Shown: positions 21,603 through 31,011 of the stretch, one piece after another
How the letters are laid out: the number at the start of each line of letters is the position of its first letter
How positions within the stretch are numbered: the stretch's first letter is position 1
Assembly: GCA_947176675.1 (NCBI GenBank)
Contig: CAMWRN010000002.1
Location: 1-35,697 of the forward strand
Reading direction: 5' to 3'
DNA length: 35,697 nt
Origin: an uncultured Clostridia bacterium
Lineage (GTDB): Bacteria; Bacillota; Clostridia; Oscillospirales; Ruminococcaceae
The notes under the pieces: generated by a model
Database searches by the model: none
Told to the model about the DNA's origin: nothing
Seen by the model: the letters and a program-made list of their open reading frames with translations, nothing else
Translations under genes and position numbers: made by a program

Positions 21603-21975
21603 TAAATTTGCGGCTATTCAAGACTTTTGGAGTTCTTTCGGCGTTCCCGCTTATGACGAATATTCCGTACCAACGGGCGACAATGCGCCCAAATTCCCAT
21701 ATATCACATATAGCCTGTCTTATGACACATTTGACCACCCTGTTTCAATGGTAGTCAATGTGTGGACACGCTCAACCTCTTGGGGTTCTGCCCTGAGAAA
21801 ATTTGCGGAGATAGAAAAGACTATCAGTGCAGGAAAGTACATCGAATGTGACGGCGGAGCGATACTCATACGCTTTGGCTCACCGATTATGAACAGGCTC
21901 GGCGACGACAATGACGATCTTATCCGTCGTTTGCTTATCAATATTACGGCGGAATACATTATTTCAAAATATTAA
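21595..21975 (+). CDS. tail completion / tail terminator protein
   Basis: 126 residues. It carries the pattern FWSSFGVPAYDEYSVPTGDN followed by FPYITYSLSYDTFDHPVSMV, VNVWTRSTSW and C-terminal RFGSPIMNRLGDDNDDLIRR, matching the SPP1 gp17/minor capsid family that caps the tail tube. Located between head closure and tail tube genes, overlapping the former by 8 nt. It takes the slot where the gp10-like protein is also normally found. Confidence 0.78.
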   Translation: MADKFAAIQDFWSSFGVPAYDEYSVPTGDNAPKFPYITYSLSYDTFDHPVSMVVNVWTRSTSWGSALRKFAEIEKTISAGKYIECDGGAILIRFGSPIMNRLGDDNDDLIRRLLINITAEYIISKY

Positions 21976-21988
21976 GGAGGATTTTTAA

Positions 21989-22654
21989 GTGAAATTCAAT
22001 CAGATACCCATAAACACTTTCGAGACAATGCAGCTTAATGCGGGAATTTTTGTCAAAAATTTTGATCCCGCAACAGGTGAGTTCAAAAAAGAGGATATAA
22101 TGGGCGCAACGAGCGGCGGTGCAAATTTTTCCGCAGTACCGACCTTTTCTGACCGCGGCGAGGGTATAGACAACTGTCCCAAAAACACAATGGAGCTTAT
22201 GAACCTTGACAATTGGGAAATTAAAATGTCGGGTACATACAAAACGCTCTCAAAAAGCAACATTATTCAAGGTCTTGGTTCTGCCGATATCGACCCCGAC
22301 GACGAAACTCACATCATACCCCGCCGTACTCTCAAACAGGAAGATTTTTACGATATGTGGTGGGTCGGCGACTACGCAGGAAACGGCTTTATGGCTATAC
22401 ATATGTACAATCTGCTTAATACTAACGGATTTTCGTTCCAGTCCACCGACAACAGTACAGGCTCTTTCCCATTTGAGTATACGTGTCACTTTTCGCAAAA
22501 GGACGTTGACAAGCTACCTTTTGATATTTATGTTTCAGAGGGTACGACAACACCTCCTGATGAAAGCGGCAGCGAAACAGAACAGCAGTCCAACGCCGAA
22601 GCGGCTACCTTTAAAGCAACACGCTCCAAACTGAATACAACAACGGAGGAATAA
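21989..22654 (+). CDS. major tail (tube) protein
   Basis: 221 residues from GTG 21989, with AAGGAGG upstream. The N-terminus (MKFNQIPINTFETMQLNAGI) and central TMELMNLDNWEIKMSGTYKT are typical of siphophage tail tube proteins. The fold is beta-sandwich with a flexible Ser/Thr/Glu-rich C-terminus. Followed by the two-frame chaperone gene and tape measure, the classic siphovirus order. Confidence 0.85.
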   Translation: MKFNQIPINTFETMQLNAGIFVKNFDPATGEFKKEDIMGATSGGANFSAVPTFSDRGEGIDNCPKNTMELMNLDNWEIKMSGTYKTLSKSNIIQGLGSADIDPDDETHIIPRRTLKQEDFYDMWWVGDYAGNGFMAIHMYNLLNTNGFSFQSTDNSTGSFPFEYTCHFSQKDVDKLPFDIYVSEGTTTPPDESGSETEQQSNAEAATFKATRSKLNTTTEE

Positions 22655-22657
22655 GGT

Positions 22658-23017
22658 ATGAAAAAAATTTCTGAATACAAAAATGAAGAGGCTCTCGACC
22701 TGCTTGCGGATATAATCGAACCTGCGGCGGCGATTTTTTCCGACAAAAATATTGCCGAACTTATGCGCGGTAAAAAGAAAATGGCGGCTGTTTCGGCGGC
22801 GATAAAGAGCCACAAGCAGGAAGTTATCAAAATACTGGCACGTCTCAACGATACCCCTGTTGAGGAATATCAGTGCAACATTTTTTCACTGCCGACGGCA
22901 TTGCTTGAAATTCTCAACGATGAGGGACTTCTTGGTTTTTTTACCGCGTCGGTTCGGAAGAATACCAAAACATCTGGTGGCAATCCTACGGAGAATACAG
23001 AGGAAAGCGAGAAATAA
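22658..23017 (+). CDS. tail assembly chaperone G
   Basis: 119 residues, mostly helical (LADIIEPAAAIFSDKNIAEL, KKMAAVSAAIKSHKQEVIKI) with a short polar tail after the frameshift site. It lies between tail tube and tape measure, the standard position for gpG. The 0-frame passes through GGT TTT TTT ACC at 22934-22945 and stops at 23015-23017. It coats the tape measure during tail polymerisation together with the GT product. Confidence 0.88.
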   Translation: MKKISEYKNEEALDLLADIIEPAAAIFSDKNIAELMRGKKKMAAVSAAIKSHKQEVIKILARLNDTPVEEYQCNIFSLPTALLEILNDEGLLGFFTASVRKNTKTSGGNPTENTEESEK

Positions 23018-23253
23018 AGCCGTTTTTACGGTATGTCGACGCACGGTTTGAAGCTTTTAGGCGCGACGAATTATACAGAATGTATATCACTGACACTCTC
23101 TATTATCAAAACCGGCTTACCGTGCGCTATACCGACATTATAAACGGCACAATCCCCAAAAAGGACGATAGAACAGGTGATGAAATAGCAGAAGATATTA
23201 TTGCAAAGTTTGGATTGAAAGAGATAGGGGGTGAGAACGTTGGACTTGCTTGA
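22658..23253 (+). CDS. tail assembly chaperone GT (-1 frameshift product)
   Basis: A -1 slip at 22936-22942 joins the first 95 codons of G to a 103-codon extension that is open from 22924 to the stop at 23251-23253, predicting 198 residues. The extension reads YRVGSEEYQNIWWQSYGEYR, then KPFLRYVDARFEAFRRDELY, and looks like true coding sequence rich in aromatic residues. It has no start codon with a ribosome binding site of its own and overlaps the tape measure start by 14 nt. Without the frameshift about 230 nt between G and the tape measure would be unexplained. Confidence 0.88.
22936..22942 (+). promoter_or_regulatory. programmed -1 ribosomal frameshift site T TTT TTT
   Basis: Seven T residues are phased as GGT TTT TTT ACC in the 0 frame, the canonical X-XXY-YYZ slippery pattern. 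The -1 frame is open across the site in both directions and leads into the chaperone extension. Confidence 0.88.
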
Positions 23254-26200
23254 TTTGTTTGCAAAAATTACGCTTGATACAAGCGGGTATGAAAAAGGAC
23301 TTGACAAAGTAGAGAGCGGAGCGAGTTCAATTATTCAAAGCTCCGATAACATTGTTAATTCCTTTGAAACTCAACAAAACCGCTTAAATTTTCTTGCGGT
23401 TGCTTATGATGAAGCGGTAGAAAATGTCAGCAAAATTGCCGCTGCGTTTAATGCTTCCGCTGACGAAAGTGGATTAGCTTCTCAAAGCACACAAGAACTT
23501 GCGGCAGCATTGGATAAAGCCGAAAAATCAGTTGAAACAGCGGCGGCTAATTTGGCGGCGTTTGAAAAAAGGCTTGATGATGAGGCTAAAACCGCACAAG
23601 AAGCTGGAAATGCACACGGTAATGACCTTAATCCCAAAATCAAAGAAACGGGCAACGAAGCCGAAAAGTCAGGCGATAAAGTTTCAAGCTTTGGCAAAAA
23701 ACTTGAAGCTGTTGCAAGTGCAGCAAAAATAGGTGTATCAGCGGTTTCCGCTGTTGCTACTGCTGTAGCTGCCACAGGGGCGGCTATGGTAAAAGTGACG
23801 TCCGATACGGCGGCTTATGCTGATAATATCGACAAAGCAAGCCAGAAGCTGGGCGTATCTGCCGAGTTTTATCAAGAGTGGGAGGCTGTATTACAGCATA
23901 GCGGTACATCAATGAGCAGTATGACCGCGACTTTTAAAACTCTTGCCAATGCGGCGCAGGATATGTCCGCAGACCAACAGGCGGCGTTCGAAAAGCTTGG
24001 AATATCCATAGAAAGCGTTGCAAGCCTGTCAACGGAGGAATTGTTTACACAAGTTATAAGCGGCTTACAACAAATGGAGGAAGGCACAGAAAGAACAGCT
24101 ATCGCAACCGATTTACTTGGACGCGGTGCAATGGAAATGGGTGCTTTGCTCAACACTTCCGCAGAAGATACTCAAAAAATGATCGACACCGTCCACGATT
24201 TGGGCGGTGTCATGAGTGACGAGGCTATAAAAGCGGGGGCGGCTTTTCAAGATAGTTTACAAGATTTGCAGACATCTTTAAGCGGTCTCAAAAACAACCT
24301 TGCCGCCGAATTTTTGCCGTCAATGGTAGAAGTTATGGACGGCTTAGCCGCTGTTTTTAGCGGCGATAACAGCGGCATAGAAAAAGCAAAAGAGGGCATA
24401 CAGAATTTTATTGACGAATTAAGCGAGCAGTTGCCAAAAGTAGCGGATTTCGGCGGAGAGGTAATTTCTGCATTATTGGAGGGTATAAGCGACAATTTAA
24501 CCGATATTACGGGCGTAGCTGTTGACATAATCGGTGAGCTTGTAACGGAACTCATTTCTCTTGCCCCAACCCTTGTGGATAGTGCGGTAGAGATAATCGA
24601 TCAGCTTTTTGGATTTTTGCAAGAAAACGCATATGTTATTGCAGACGGAGCTGTATCTATTATAACCTCTCTTGTAAACGGCATATCAGACTTATTGCCT
24701 GACCTTATCCCCGCAACTGTAGACATAGTTATGCAAATCGTAAAAGGCATTACAGACAACGCGGGGGAACTTGTTGCGGCGGCATTGCAGCTTATATTTT
24801 CCTTAGGCGCGGGATTAATTGACGCAATACCCACATTGCTTGAAGCCATAGTAAAAATACCGCAGTCGATTGCTGACAGTTTAATACATTATGATTGGGG
24901 ATCTGTTGCAAAGCAGACAATGACAAATATTGCAAATGCACTTGATAACGCGCAAAAACACGTCCAAATTGCTCTTGATAATATTTTTACAGGTGGAGAA
25001 GTATACGGCGGCGAAATCGCAAACGTTGATAGCACACCGTTTATTGAAAATATGCGAGATGGCATTGACGAAATTGCAAATGCTGTTGAAACGGGCAGTC
25101 AATGGCTTGCTGAACAATACGATATGGGTAAAGACGTTATCGAAGAAGCGCAGCAAGAACTTGTTAATGCCGAGCATAATGGCGCAAAACTTGCCGCCGC
25201 AGGAATGGCAGCATATTACGCCGCACAAGCAAAAGCCGCAAGCAAAGGCGGCAACGATGTATCGGGTGCAATAGGTGCAAGCGGCGATGAAATCGCCGAA
25301 ACTACCAAAAAAACAGGTGAAAAGCAAAAATCCGTACTCTTGCAGAATATGGAGGCTCTCGAACGGCTGTACAAGCAGCGTGAAATTACAGAGGATACAT
25401 ACCAAAAGCGGCGTTTGGAGTATTTGGAAAAGCACAGGGATACAGAAAGCGACGAATGGACGAAATATTACGACCAAGTACAAACGTACTATGAAAAGCT
25501 CGTGGACACCGAACAGAAAGCCGCTGAAAAGGCTGCACAGGAACGGGAAAAGAATTTCAGTACTATTCTTGACGCGTACAATAAGCAAGTTGAACAGCTT
25601 CAAAACAAAATCGGCACATTTGCCGACAAGTTGACGGGAGCATATAAGGACTTTTACACCTTTGAGACCGACGACGAGGGCAATATCACAAGCGCATATG
25701 CAACCGACAAAATGACACAGGCGGGCAAGAATTTAGAGGAATACTATAACCAGCTTCTTAAATTTTCCGAGCGCGGAATAGGCGGCGATATGATAAGCCA
25801 GCTTGCGGATTTCTCGCAGGAAGAGGGGCTTGCTACCCTTGAATATTGGAACAGTCTTACAGACCAAGAAATCAAGAATTTGCAAGATCATTATGACAAA
25901 GTGGTAAATCTGTCAAACAAGGTGAGCGAGCTTCTCCATAAGGGTGAAGCTGAAAGCACGGCGGAGGCATTTGCCAATGAAATAGCGGGCGCGGTGGAAA
26001 ACGACGAACAGTTTAAGGCGATAGGCGAATTGATGTTAAGCGGCATTATCGGCGGACTTAACAACGGTGCGTTTGATATTACCGAAGCTGCAAGTAGGAT
26101 TTCTGCGGCGTTTACCGATTATTTCAGCGGCGGTACCGTTCCGAATTACGGTACTGCAAATCAGAATTACATTACCTATTCGCCAATAACGACAACAGCT

Positions 26201-26401
26201 TTCCCCGTTGCCGAAAACACGAGCGGAACGGCTGTAAAGCAAGCGACAAGTGCGTCCGAAGCAGGTGAAAACGGTTTTAGTATCGAGGTCAATATTGACG
26301 AATTTAACAATTATACCAATGACGATATAGATACTCTTGCGGACAAAATTCTGATTGCGATACAGGATAAAATCAATAAACGAAAGGTGGCATTCTCGTG
26401 A
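23240..26401 (+). CDS. tail tape measure protein
   Basis: 1053 residues. It sets tail length and is later ejected with the DNA. Start TTG 23240 (MDLLDLFAKITLDTSGYEKG) is preferred because GGGGGTGAG at 23227-23235 is an 8-nt-spaced ribosome binding site; GTG 23231 overlaps it. Visible parts are an N-terminal coiled coil, a hydrophobic Ala/Val segment (near residues 160-185), a central run of hydrophobic amphipathic helices (near residues 415-560, such as LAPTLVDSAVEIIDQLFGFL), and a C-terminal coiled coil. At about 1.5 A per residue the tail would be near 150-160 nm, an estimate only. No peptidoglycan hydrolase domain is obvious. Confidence 0.94.
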   Translation: MDLLDLFAKITLDTSGYEKGLDKVESGASSIIQSSDNIVNSFETQQNRLNFLAVAYDEAVENVSKIAAAFNASADESGLASQSTQELAAALDKAEKSVETAAANLAAFEKRLDDEAKTAQEAGNAHGNDLNPKIKETGNEAEKSGDKVSSFGKKLEAVASAAKIGVSAVSAVATAVAATGAAMVKVTSDTAAYADNIDKASQKLGVSAEFYQEWEAVLQHSGTSMSSMTATFKTLANAAQDMSADQQAAFEKLGISIESVASLSTEELFTQVISGLQQMEEGTERTAIATDLLGRGAMEMGALLNTSAEDTQKMIDTVHDLGGVMSDEAIKAGAAFQDSLQDLQTSLSGLKNNLAAEFLPSMVEVMDGLAAVFSGDNSGIEKAKEGIQNFIDELSEQLPKVADFGGEVISALLEGISDNLTDITGVAVDIIGELVTELISLAPTLVDSAVEIIDQLFGFLQENAYVIADGAVSIITSLVNGISDLLPDLIPATVDIVMQIVKGITDNAGELVAAALQLIFSLGAGLIDAIPTLLEAIVKIPQSIADSLIHYDWGSVAKQTMTNIANALDNAQKHVQIALDNIFTGGEVYGGEIANVDSTPFIENMRDGIDEIANAVETGSQWLAEQYDMGKDVIEEAQQELVNAEHNGAKLAAAGMAAYYAAQAKAASKGGNDVSGAIGASGDEIAETTKKTGEKQKSVLLQNMEALERLYKQREITEDTYQKRRLEYLEKHRDTESDEWTKYYDQVQTYYEKLVDTEQKAAEKAAQEREKNFSTILDAYNKQVEQLQNKIGTFADKLTGAYKDFYTFETDDEGNITSAYATDKMTQAGKNLEEYYNQLLKFSERGIGGDMISQLADFSQEEGLATLEYWNSLTDQEIKNLQDHYDKVVNLSNKVSELLHKGEAESTAEAFANEIAGAVENDEQFKAIGELMLSGIIGGLNNGAFDITEAASRISAAFTDYFSGGTVPNYGTANQNYITYSPITTTAFPVAENTSGTAVKQATSASEAGENGFSIEVNIDEFNNYTNDDIDTLADKILIAIQDKINKRKVAFS

Positions 26402-26820
26402 GTTACGGTTATAAAGGTTTGCATAGTTTTACGTATAACGGCTTAAATTCTATGGATTTCGGCGTGTACATTAAGAAGTGCAATTCCTATGACAGCGGAG
26501 CGCGGAACGTCACAGAGATTAATGTACCCGGCAGAAACGGCACTATCATAATTGACAATGGCAATTATGAGAACTCCAAGCTTACTTACGAATGCCGCCT
26601 TTTGCCTGTTGAAAGCAAGTACAGTGGATTTGATGAACAGACGGTGGCTATTAAGGCGTGGCTGTATGCTGATGTGGGTAATTATCATAGTCTTACCGAC
26701 ACTTACGGCGCATCTAAAATGGCAGCATTCACATCTTCATTAAAATTCGTTGAAGTTATAAAGGGCGCGCTGGACGTTTCTATAACATTCAGCTGTAAAC
26801 CTAAGGAGGGGGCGGAGTGA
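26398..26820 (+). CDS. distal tail protein (Dit), short form
   Basis: 140 residues from GTG 26398, overlapping the tape measure stop by 4 nt. The N-terminus FTYNGLNSMDFGVYIKKCNS and VTEINVPGRNGTIIIDNGNY are the usual signs of the Dit/SipA N-terminal domain that forms the baseplate hexamer. It ends after this domain, so there is no galectin-like carbohydrate domain. AAAGGTGG precedes the start. Confidence 0.87.
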   Translation: MSYGYKGLHSFTYNGLNSMDFGVYIKKCNSYDSGARNVTEINVPGRNGTIIIDNGNYENSKLTYECRLLPVESKYSGFDEQTVAIKAWLYADVGNYHSLTDTYGASKMAAFTSSLKFVEVIKGALDVSITFSCKPKEGAE

Positions 26821-28154
26821 AGCCTGTTTTATATTCAAGAGACGGCACGGAACGTATTGGTGTGCTTAATGAAGCAACAGTATGTACCGCTCCTGAGCAA
26901 AGAAACGGCGCATATACAGCAAGTTTTACATATCCTTATGTAGGCGAGTATTTTTCGCAAATTGAATATGACAGCATGGTACGCATAAAGCCTAATCCTA
27001 TGGACGAATATCAAGTATTTCGCGTAACAGGAATAGGCAAGACTATCAACGGCATGGTGTCTTACAACCTTGCCCATATTTCCTACGAACTCAACGGCAA
27101 TCCTATTTTGCACGTAAGCGTTGAGGGGACGGCAAAAGAAGTGCTTCAAGCGATACTAAACAACACGGTAATCGAAAACCATTATGTTGCCGAAAGTGAT
27201 ATCACCGAGGTAAAAAAATGTGAGTTTGACCAAATGAGTGCAAGAGAGGCAATACTTAAAACACAGCAATATTTTGGCGGCGAACTTGAATGGGACAGAA
27301 ACAGCAGGGTTATTCTCCATCGCGACAGAGGCAAAGATAACGGCAAGGTAATAGCTTACGGCGTTGACCTTTTGGATTATTCGAGTAAGCTCGATATTTC
27401 TAATATTTTTACCGCGATCGCACCTTGTGTGGAGGTTAAGGGAGACGACGGCGAAAAAGTCATGTATAATTTGCCCGAAAAGATACTGCCGTATTATAAT
27501 GCGGAAAATTATACATATATCAGAGCAAAGCCTGTTGATTTTACGGACGAATTCACAGAGGAAGAATTGGCGGAATTAGGCGGCGAAGAAGCTATTATAA
27601 GCGCGTTGCGTAATAAAGCGTATGAATATATGCAAGAAAACAGTCCCAATATTATCAGCCGTAATGTCACATTGTCATATGTAGACTTGCAAAAAGCAAA
27701 AGAATTTGAAACAATAGCAGCAATAAACGATCTTTGTGTTTGCGATTATGTTACTCTTAAAGATGATCGCTTAGGGGTAAACATAAAAGCTAAGGTCATT
27801 TCTGTAAAATTTAACGCTATTACAGAGATGTATGATAGTATAGAAATAGGCGACCCCACAGACCAACTTATTGACGCGTTAGCAAGCATAGTCAATTTTG
27901 ACAATAACAGCACCACCATCGGCGAAACAATAGATAATATAGAAAAAAATCTTGATGAATATTTTTCGGAAATAAGAGTTACAGATGGTCAAATTACATT
28001 TATTTCAGGCAATATCAAAAATCGCGAGGGCGTTTATAATAAATATATCTATAAAATTTCTCGCGATACAGATATACAAGAGGAGGACAAAAAAGGCAAA
28101 ATAGTAAGTTTTATTGACCCTCAAAACCGTAAAACAAGAATAGAGAGGAAATAA
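26817..28154 (+). CDS. tail-associated protein (Tal / prophage endopeptidase tail)
   Basis: 445 residues from GTG 26817 with a 4-nt overlap. It has the gp27-like tail hub layout: a beta-rich N-terminus (YTASFTYPYVGEYFSQIEYD), NLAHISYELNGNPI, the LKTQQYFGGELEWDRNSRVI segment and VDLLDYSSKLDISNIFTAIA, followed by a helical linker. This matches PF06605-type tail proteins that close the tail tip. The C-terminus is short, so enzymatic activity on the cell wall is doubtful. Confidence 0.88.
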   Translation: MKPVLYSRDGTERIGVLNEATVCTAPEQRNGAYTASFTYPYVGEYFSQIEYDSMVRIKPNPMDEYQVFRVTGIGKTINGMVSYNLAHISYELNGNPILHVSVEGTAKEVLQAILNNTVIENHYVAESDITEVKKCEFDQMSAREAILKTQQYFGGELEWDRNSRVILHRDRGKDNGKVIAYGVDLLDYSSKLDISNIFTAIAPCVEVKGDDGEKVMYNLPEKILPYYNAENYTYIRAKPVDFTDEFTEEELAELGGEEAIISALRNKAYEYMQENSPNIISRNVTLSYVDLQKAKEFETIAAINDLCVCDYVTLKDDRLGVNIKAKVISVKFNAITEMYDSIEIGDPTDQLIDALASIVNFDNNSTTIGETIDNIEKNLDEYFSEIRVTDGQITFISGNIKNREGVYNKYIYKISRDTDIQEEDKKGKIVSFIDPQNRKTRIERK

Positions 28155-28158
28155 CAAA

Positions 28159-29085
28159 ATGGATACAAAAAGTTTTGTTATGGGATATGCAGTCGGATAT
28201 AACGACGGGCTTGACGATAGCGGCGGCCAACCATCCGAAGACTGGACACCCCCAGCCGACTGGCTCAATGTCCCCGAGCCCGGGGCGTGGGAAGCGTACT
28301 TTCTTGTAGATATGTATTTACTGCTTGAATTTGGGCTGTATTTTCTGAATCCCGACAAAAAACAACCTACGACCGGTAAATTAACCGTAGACTGGGGAGA
28401 TGGAAAAATTGAATCTTTTGAGGGTGTCAAAGAGTATACTTCCGTGTCTCACACATACGAAGCCGAGGGACAGTATTTAATAAAAGCAACTGTTGACGAA
28501 CAAAGCTGTATATTAGCCAAGACAAGCGACTACTCTGGTCGTCCGGCTATTGTAGATTCTTTGCTTATTGTAAAGCTCGGAGAAAACATCTGTCTGGATT
28601 ATGATGAAGGCACTCACGGCATCGGTGTTTTTCGCGACAGCAAAAAATTATGCATGGTTAAAATAAACGGAAATTCAAAGCTGCCGCAATCCTGCTTTGC
28701 ATACTGTACCGCACTAAAAAAAATTGATTTTAAAAATCCGCCAACGATAATCCCACGGAGTTGTTTTAGTAACGCATATTGCTTAAAAGAAAACTCGATC
28801 GACTTATCGAAAGTTACCGAAATAGAAGATAGCGCGTTTAGTTATTGTTATAGCTTTAATAAAATAAATTTGCTTCTTTGTACAAGCATAGGGGAAAACG
28901 GTTTCCTCTCCTGTTATACTCTGCAAAGCTTTTATGCGCCTTTTTGTACAGGTTTGGGCAGAGAATGCTTTGCATACTGTAATTCACTTTCTGAACTCGA
29001 CGTTGACGAAAACTGCACTTTTGGCGATCGGTGCTTTTACGACTGTTACAATCTATATCCCCGTCCCGACGGGTCGGTAAATTAA
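28159..29085 (+). CDS. tail adhesin with PKD-like domain and BspA-type leucine-rich repeats
   Basis: 308 residues. The N-terminus (FVMGYAVGYNDGLDDSGG) resembles tail-attached proteins. Residues about 72-115 (GKLTVDWGDGKIESFEGVKE, then SHTYEAEGQYLIKATV) are a PKD-like beta sandwich with the WGDG signature. From about residue 155 to 300 there are BspA/LRR_5 repeats, each with a CF-x-Y/N-C-x-x-L core (CFAYCTALKKIDF, CFSNAYCLKE, AFSYCYSFNKINL, CFAYCNSLSEL, CFYDCYNLYP). Cys-rich LRR_5 arrays usually bind host surface glycans or proteins. Placed after Tal, it is the likely receptor-binding protein. Confidence 0.82.
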   Translation: MDTKSFVMGYAVGYNDGLDDSGGQPSEDWTPPADWLNVPEPGAWEAYFLVDMYLLLEFGLYFLNPDKKQPTTGKLTVDWGDGKIESFEGVKEYTSVSHTYEAEGQYLIKATVDEQSCILAKTSDYSGRPAIVDSLLIVKLGENICLDYDEGTHGIGVFRDSKKLCMVKINGNSKLPQSCFAYCTALKKIDFKNPPTIIPRSCFSNAYCLKENSIDLSKVTEIEDSAFSYCYSFNKINLLLCTSIGENGFLSCYTLQSFYAPFCTGLGRECFAYCNSLSELDVDENCTFGDRCFYDCYNLYPRPDGSVN

Positions 29086-29110
29086 TTTTCTAGATTTAAG
29101 GAGATTTTAT

Positions 29111-30022
29111 ATGGTAAATTCAAATGTAGCCACAATAACCCTTGCCGGGAACGAAATAAAAGTCGAATTTGAAAGCGGTTATCCATACTATCAGATAACC
29201 AATAAAGGTGACATGGATATTTACGTTTCTGCATCTCCCAATATCACCCCCGAAGCGGACGGTGTTTACACTGTATCTGCGGGCGGTTGGGAGATTATCG
29301 GCGAGGGATATCCATTCGACAAGTTTTATATTCTGGGTACGGGCAAAGCGTACATACGCGGAAAGCAGAACGCTATGCCGGCATCTTTTAAGCGAGGGGG
29401 GAAGGGAGGTGATGGAAATGCAGAACTCAATATTTTGCCCCATTCCGAGGGTCTGACATATTATTTTGACTATCAAAAAAATATAACCCCGTCAAGCTGG
29501 ACAGACATTATAAGCGGTTACAAAATCGATAGCGGAATTGTACAAAACACGGATTACATAGAGTGTAACCGGACAACACAATTAAACTGGGGCGTAAAAA
29601 AAACATTTACAGTGTACTGTGTATGTAAATGCATAAGCGACAGCGACAAGAATATCGGTCTTTTCGGCACAGAAAATAATGCACGCGATGATTGGTTTAT
29701 GCCTGCGAAAACTCCTAAAAATACGATCGGGTTTGTGTTCAACTCGCCTATTCCGGGATACGAAACCGCTGTTTCCGCGCTTGATTATCATGTTCTTGCT
29801 TGGAACTTTTTTGACGGTGTTGTGTTTTGCTATGTAGACGGCAAACAAGTTACATCAAAAACCAACTGTCGGACTTTAGACCATTGGAGAATCGGCAATA
29901 CCGCAGAAGACTTTTTATTGTGTTTAAAAATGATTGCATTCTACGAAAACGTAGCGCAGGGCGCAGACTCCATTGCCGAGAACTCTCGGTACATTGCTCA
30001 AAAATACGGTATAGAAATTTAG
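29111..30022 (+). CDS. tail fibre / baseplate protein with LamG-like lectin domain
   Basis: 303 residues. The N-terminal 100 residues are beta-rich (ATITLAGNEIKVEFESGYPY) and likely attach to the tail. A Gly/Lys hinge (SFKRGGKGGDGN) follows. The C-terminal ~190 residues look like a concanavalin/LamG jelly roll, with HVLAWNFFDGVVFCYVDGKQ and the final FYENVAQGADSIAENSRYIA that closes such domains. The lectin domain probably binds cell-surface sugar. It directly precedes the endolysin. Confidence 0.72.
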   Translation: MVNSNVATITLAGNEIKVEFESGYPYYQITNKGDMDIYVSASPNITPEADGVYTVSAGGWEIIGEGYPFDKFYILGTGKAYIRGKQNAMPASFKRGGKGGDGNAELNILPHSEGLTYYFDYQKNITPSSWTDIISGYKIDSGIVQNTDYIECNRTTQLNWGVKKTFTVYCVCKCISDSDKNIGLFGTENNARDDWFMPAKTPKNTIGFVFNSPIPGYETAVSALDYHVLAWNFFDGVVFCYVDGKQVTSKTNCRTLDHWRIGNTAEDFLLCLKMIAFYENVAQGADSIAENSRYIAQKYGIEI

Positions 30023-30034
30023 GAGGTAAATATC

Positions 30035-30775
30035 ATGACCAGAAAAGGAATCGACGTATCACACCACAACGGGACAATTGACTGGGACAAGGTCAAGGCG
30101 GCGGGGGTGCAGTTTGCGATTTTGCGCTGCGGATTCGGGCGGAAAAGCCCGAAACAGATAGACACGCAGTTTGAACGGAACTATAGAGAGTGCAAGCGTG
30201 TTGGCATACCCGTTGGTGTGTATCACTACAGCTATGCCGCGACTGTTGAGGACGCAAAGCTTGAGGCTGACTTTATGCTGGAGCTTATTTCGGGAAAGCA
30301 GCTTGAGTATCCCGTCGTGCCTGATATCGAGGATAAAACGCAGGTACACCTTGGAAAAAATCTGCTTACGGAAATTACAGTGGCTTTCTGCGATAAAATG
30401 GAAAAGGCGGGTTACTACACGGCAATTTACAGTAATCCCGATTGGCTGATAAATCGTCTTGACCGCGATAAGCTTAGCCGCTTTGACTTGTGGCTTGCGG
30501 AATGGCGTTCTGCTAAGACCTACACGGGTGCGCACGGTATCTGGCAGTACACTAAAAAAGGCACGGTTGACGGCATCAGCGGCGATGTTGATCTTGATAT
30601 TGCTTACAAGGATTACCCCGCTATCATCAAAAAGGCGGGACTTAACGGGTATTCTCAAAAGGCAGATACTTACAAGGTCACGGCGGAAATAAGCGGGATC
30701 CCGTCGGCAAAAGCAGGGACGATAAAGTCCGCCTGTGAGCAGATGGGTATGACTGTTGTTCAGAAAAAGGAATAG
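30035..30775 (+). CDS. endolysin, GH25 lysozyme
   Basis: 246 residues. The GH25 muramidase domain spans residues 1-200: GIDVSHHNGTIDWDKVKAAG (catalytic-site Asp7), VGVYHYSYA, VVPDIED with Asp97 and Glu99 as active-site acids, YSNPDWL, and GIWQYT...VDLDIAYKDYP. The last ~42 residues (ADTYKVTAEISGIPSAKAGT onward) form a small alpha/beta domain, probably for cell-wall binding. It cleaves the MurNAc-GlcNAc bond. No signal peptide, so export needs the holin that follows. AGGAGGT precedes ATG 30035. Confidence 0.95.
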   Translation: MTRKGIDVSHHNGTIDWDKVKAAGVQFAILRCGFGRKSPKQIDTQFERNYRECKRVGIPVGVYHYSYAATVEDAKLEADFMLELISGKQLEYPVVPDIEDKTQVHLGKNLLTEITVAFCDKMEKAGYYTAIYSNPDWLINRLDRDKLSRFDLWLAEWRSAKTYTGAHGIWQYTKKGTVDGISGDVDLDIAYKDYPAIIKKAGLNGYSQKADTYKVTAEISGIPSAKAGTIKSACEQMGMTVVQKKE

Positions 30776-30786
30776 GAGGTTTTAAT

Positions 30787-31008
30787 ATGAAAAATATTAA
30801 CTGGAAAAGAAAATTGTCTTCAAGAAAATTCTGGGCGGCGGTATCTGGCGTTGTTATCAGTATCATGATAATTTTCGGCGCGGACAGCGGTTCGCAGGAA
30901 AAAATCGCGGGAGCTATCACCTCAACGGGAGTGCTTGTTACATACATTCTTGCCGAAAGCGGTACAGATAAGGCGGCTCTCAACAATTCGGAGGATACGG
31001 AGGAATAG
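30787..31008 (+). CDS. phage holin
   Basis: 73 residues with the phage holin start NINWKRKLSSRKFWAAVSGV, a first membrane helix at residues 15-31, a short Gly/Ser turn, a second at about 43-57 (AITSTGVLVTYILAESGT), and an acidic tail. It forms lesions that release the endolysin. GGAGG at 30776-30780. Directly between lysin and a second small membrane protein. Confidence 0.85.
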   Translation: MKNINWKRKLSSRKFWAAVSGVVISIMIIFGADSGSQEKIAGAITSTGVLVTYILAESGTDKAALNNSEDTEE

Positions 31009-31011
31009 CAT

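Noticed and set aside
24881..25603. Minus-strand frame of 240 codons
   Set aside because: It is inside the tape measure gene and is a compositional shadow.
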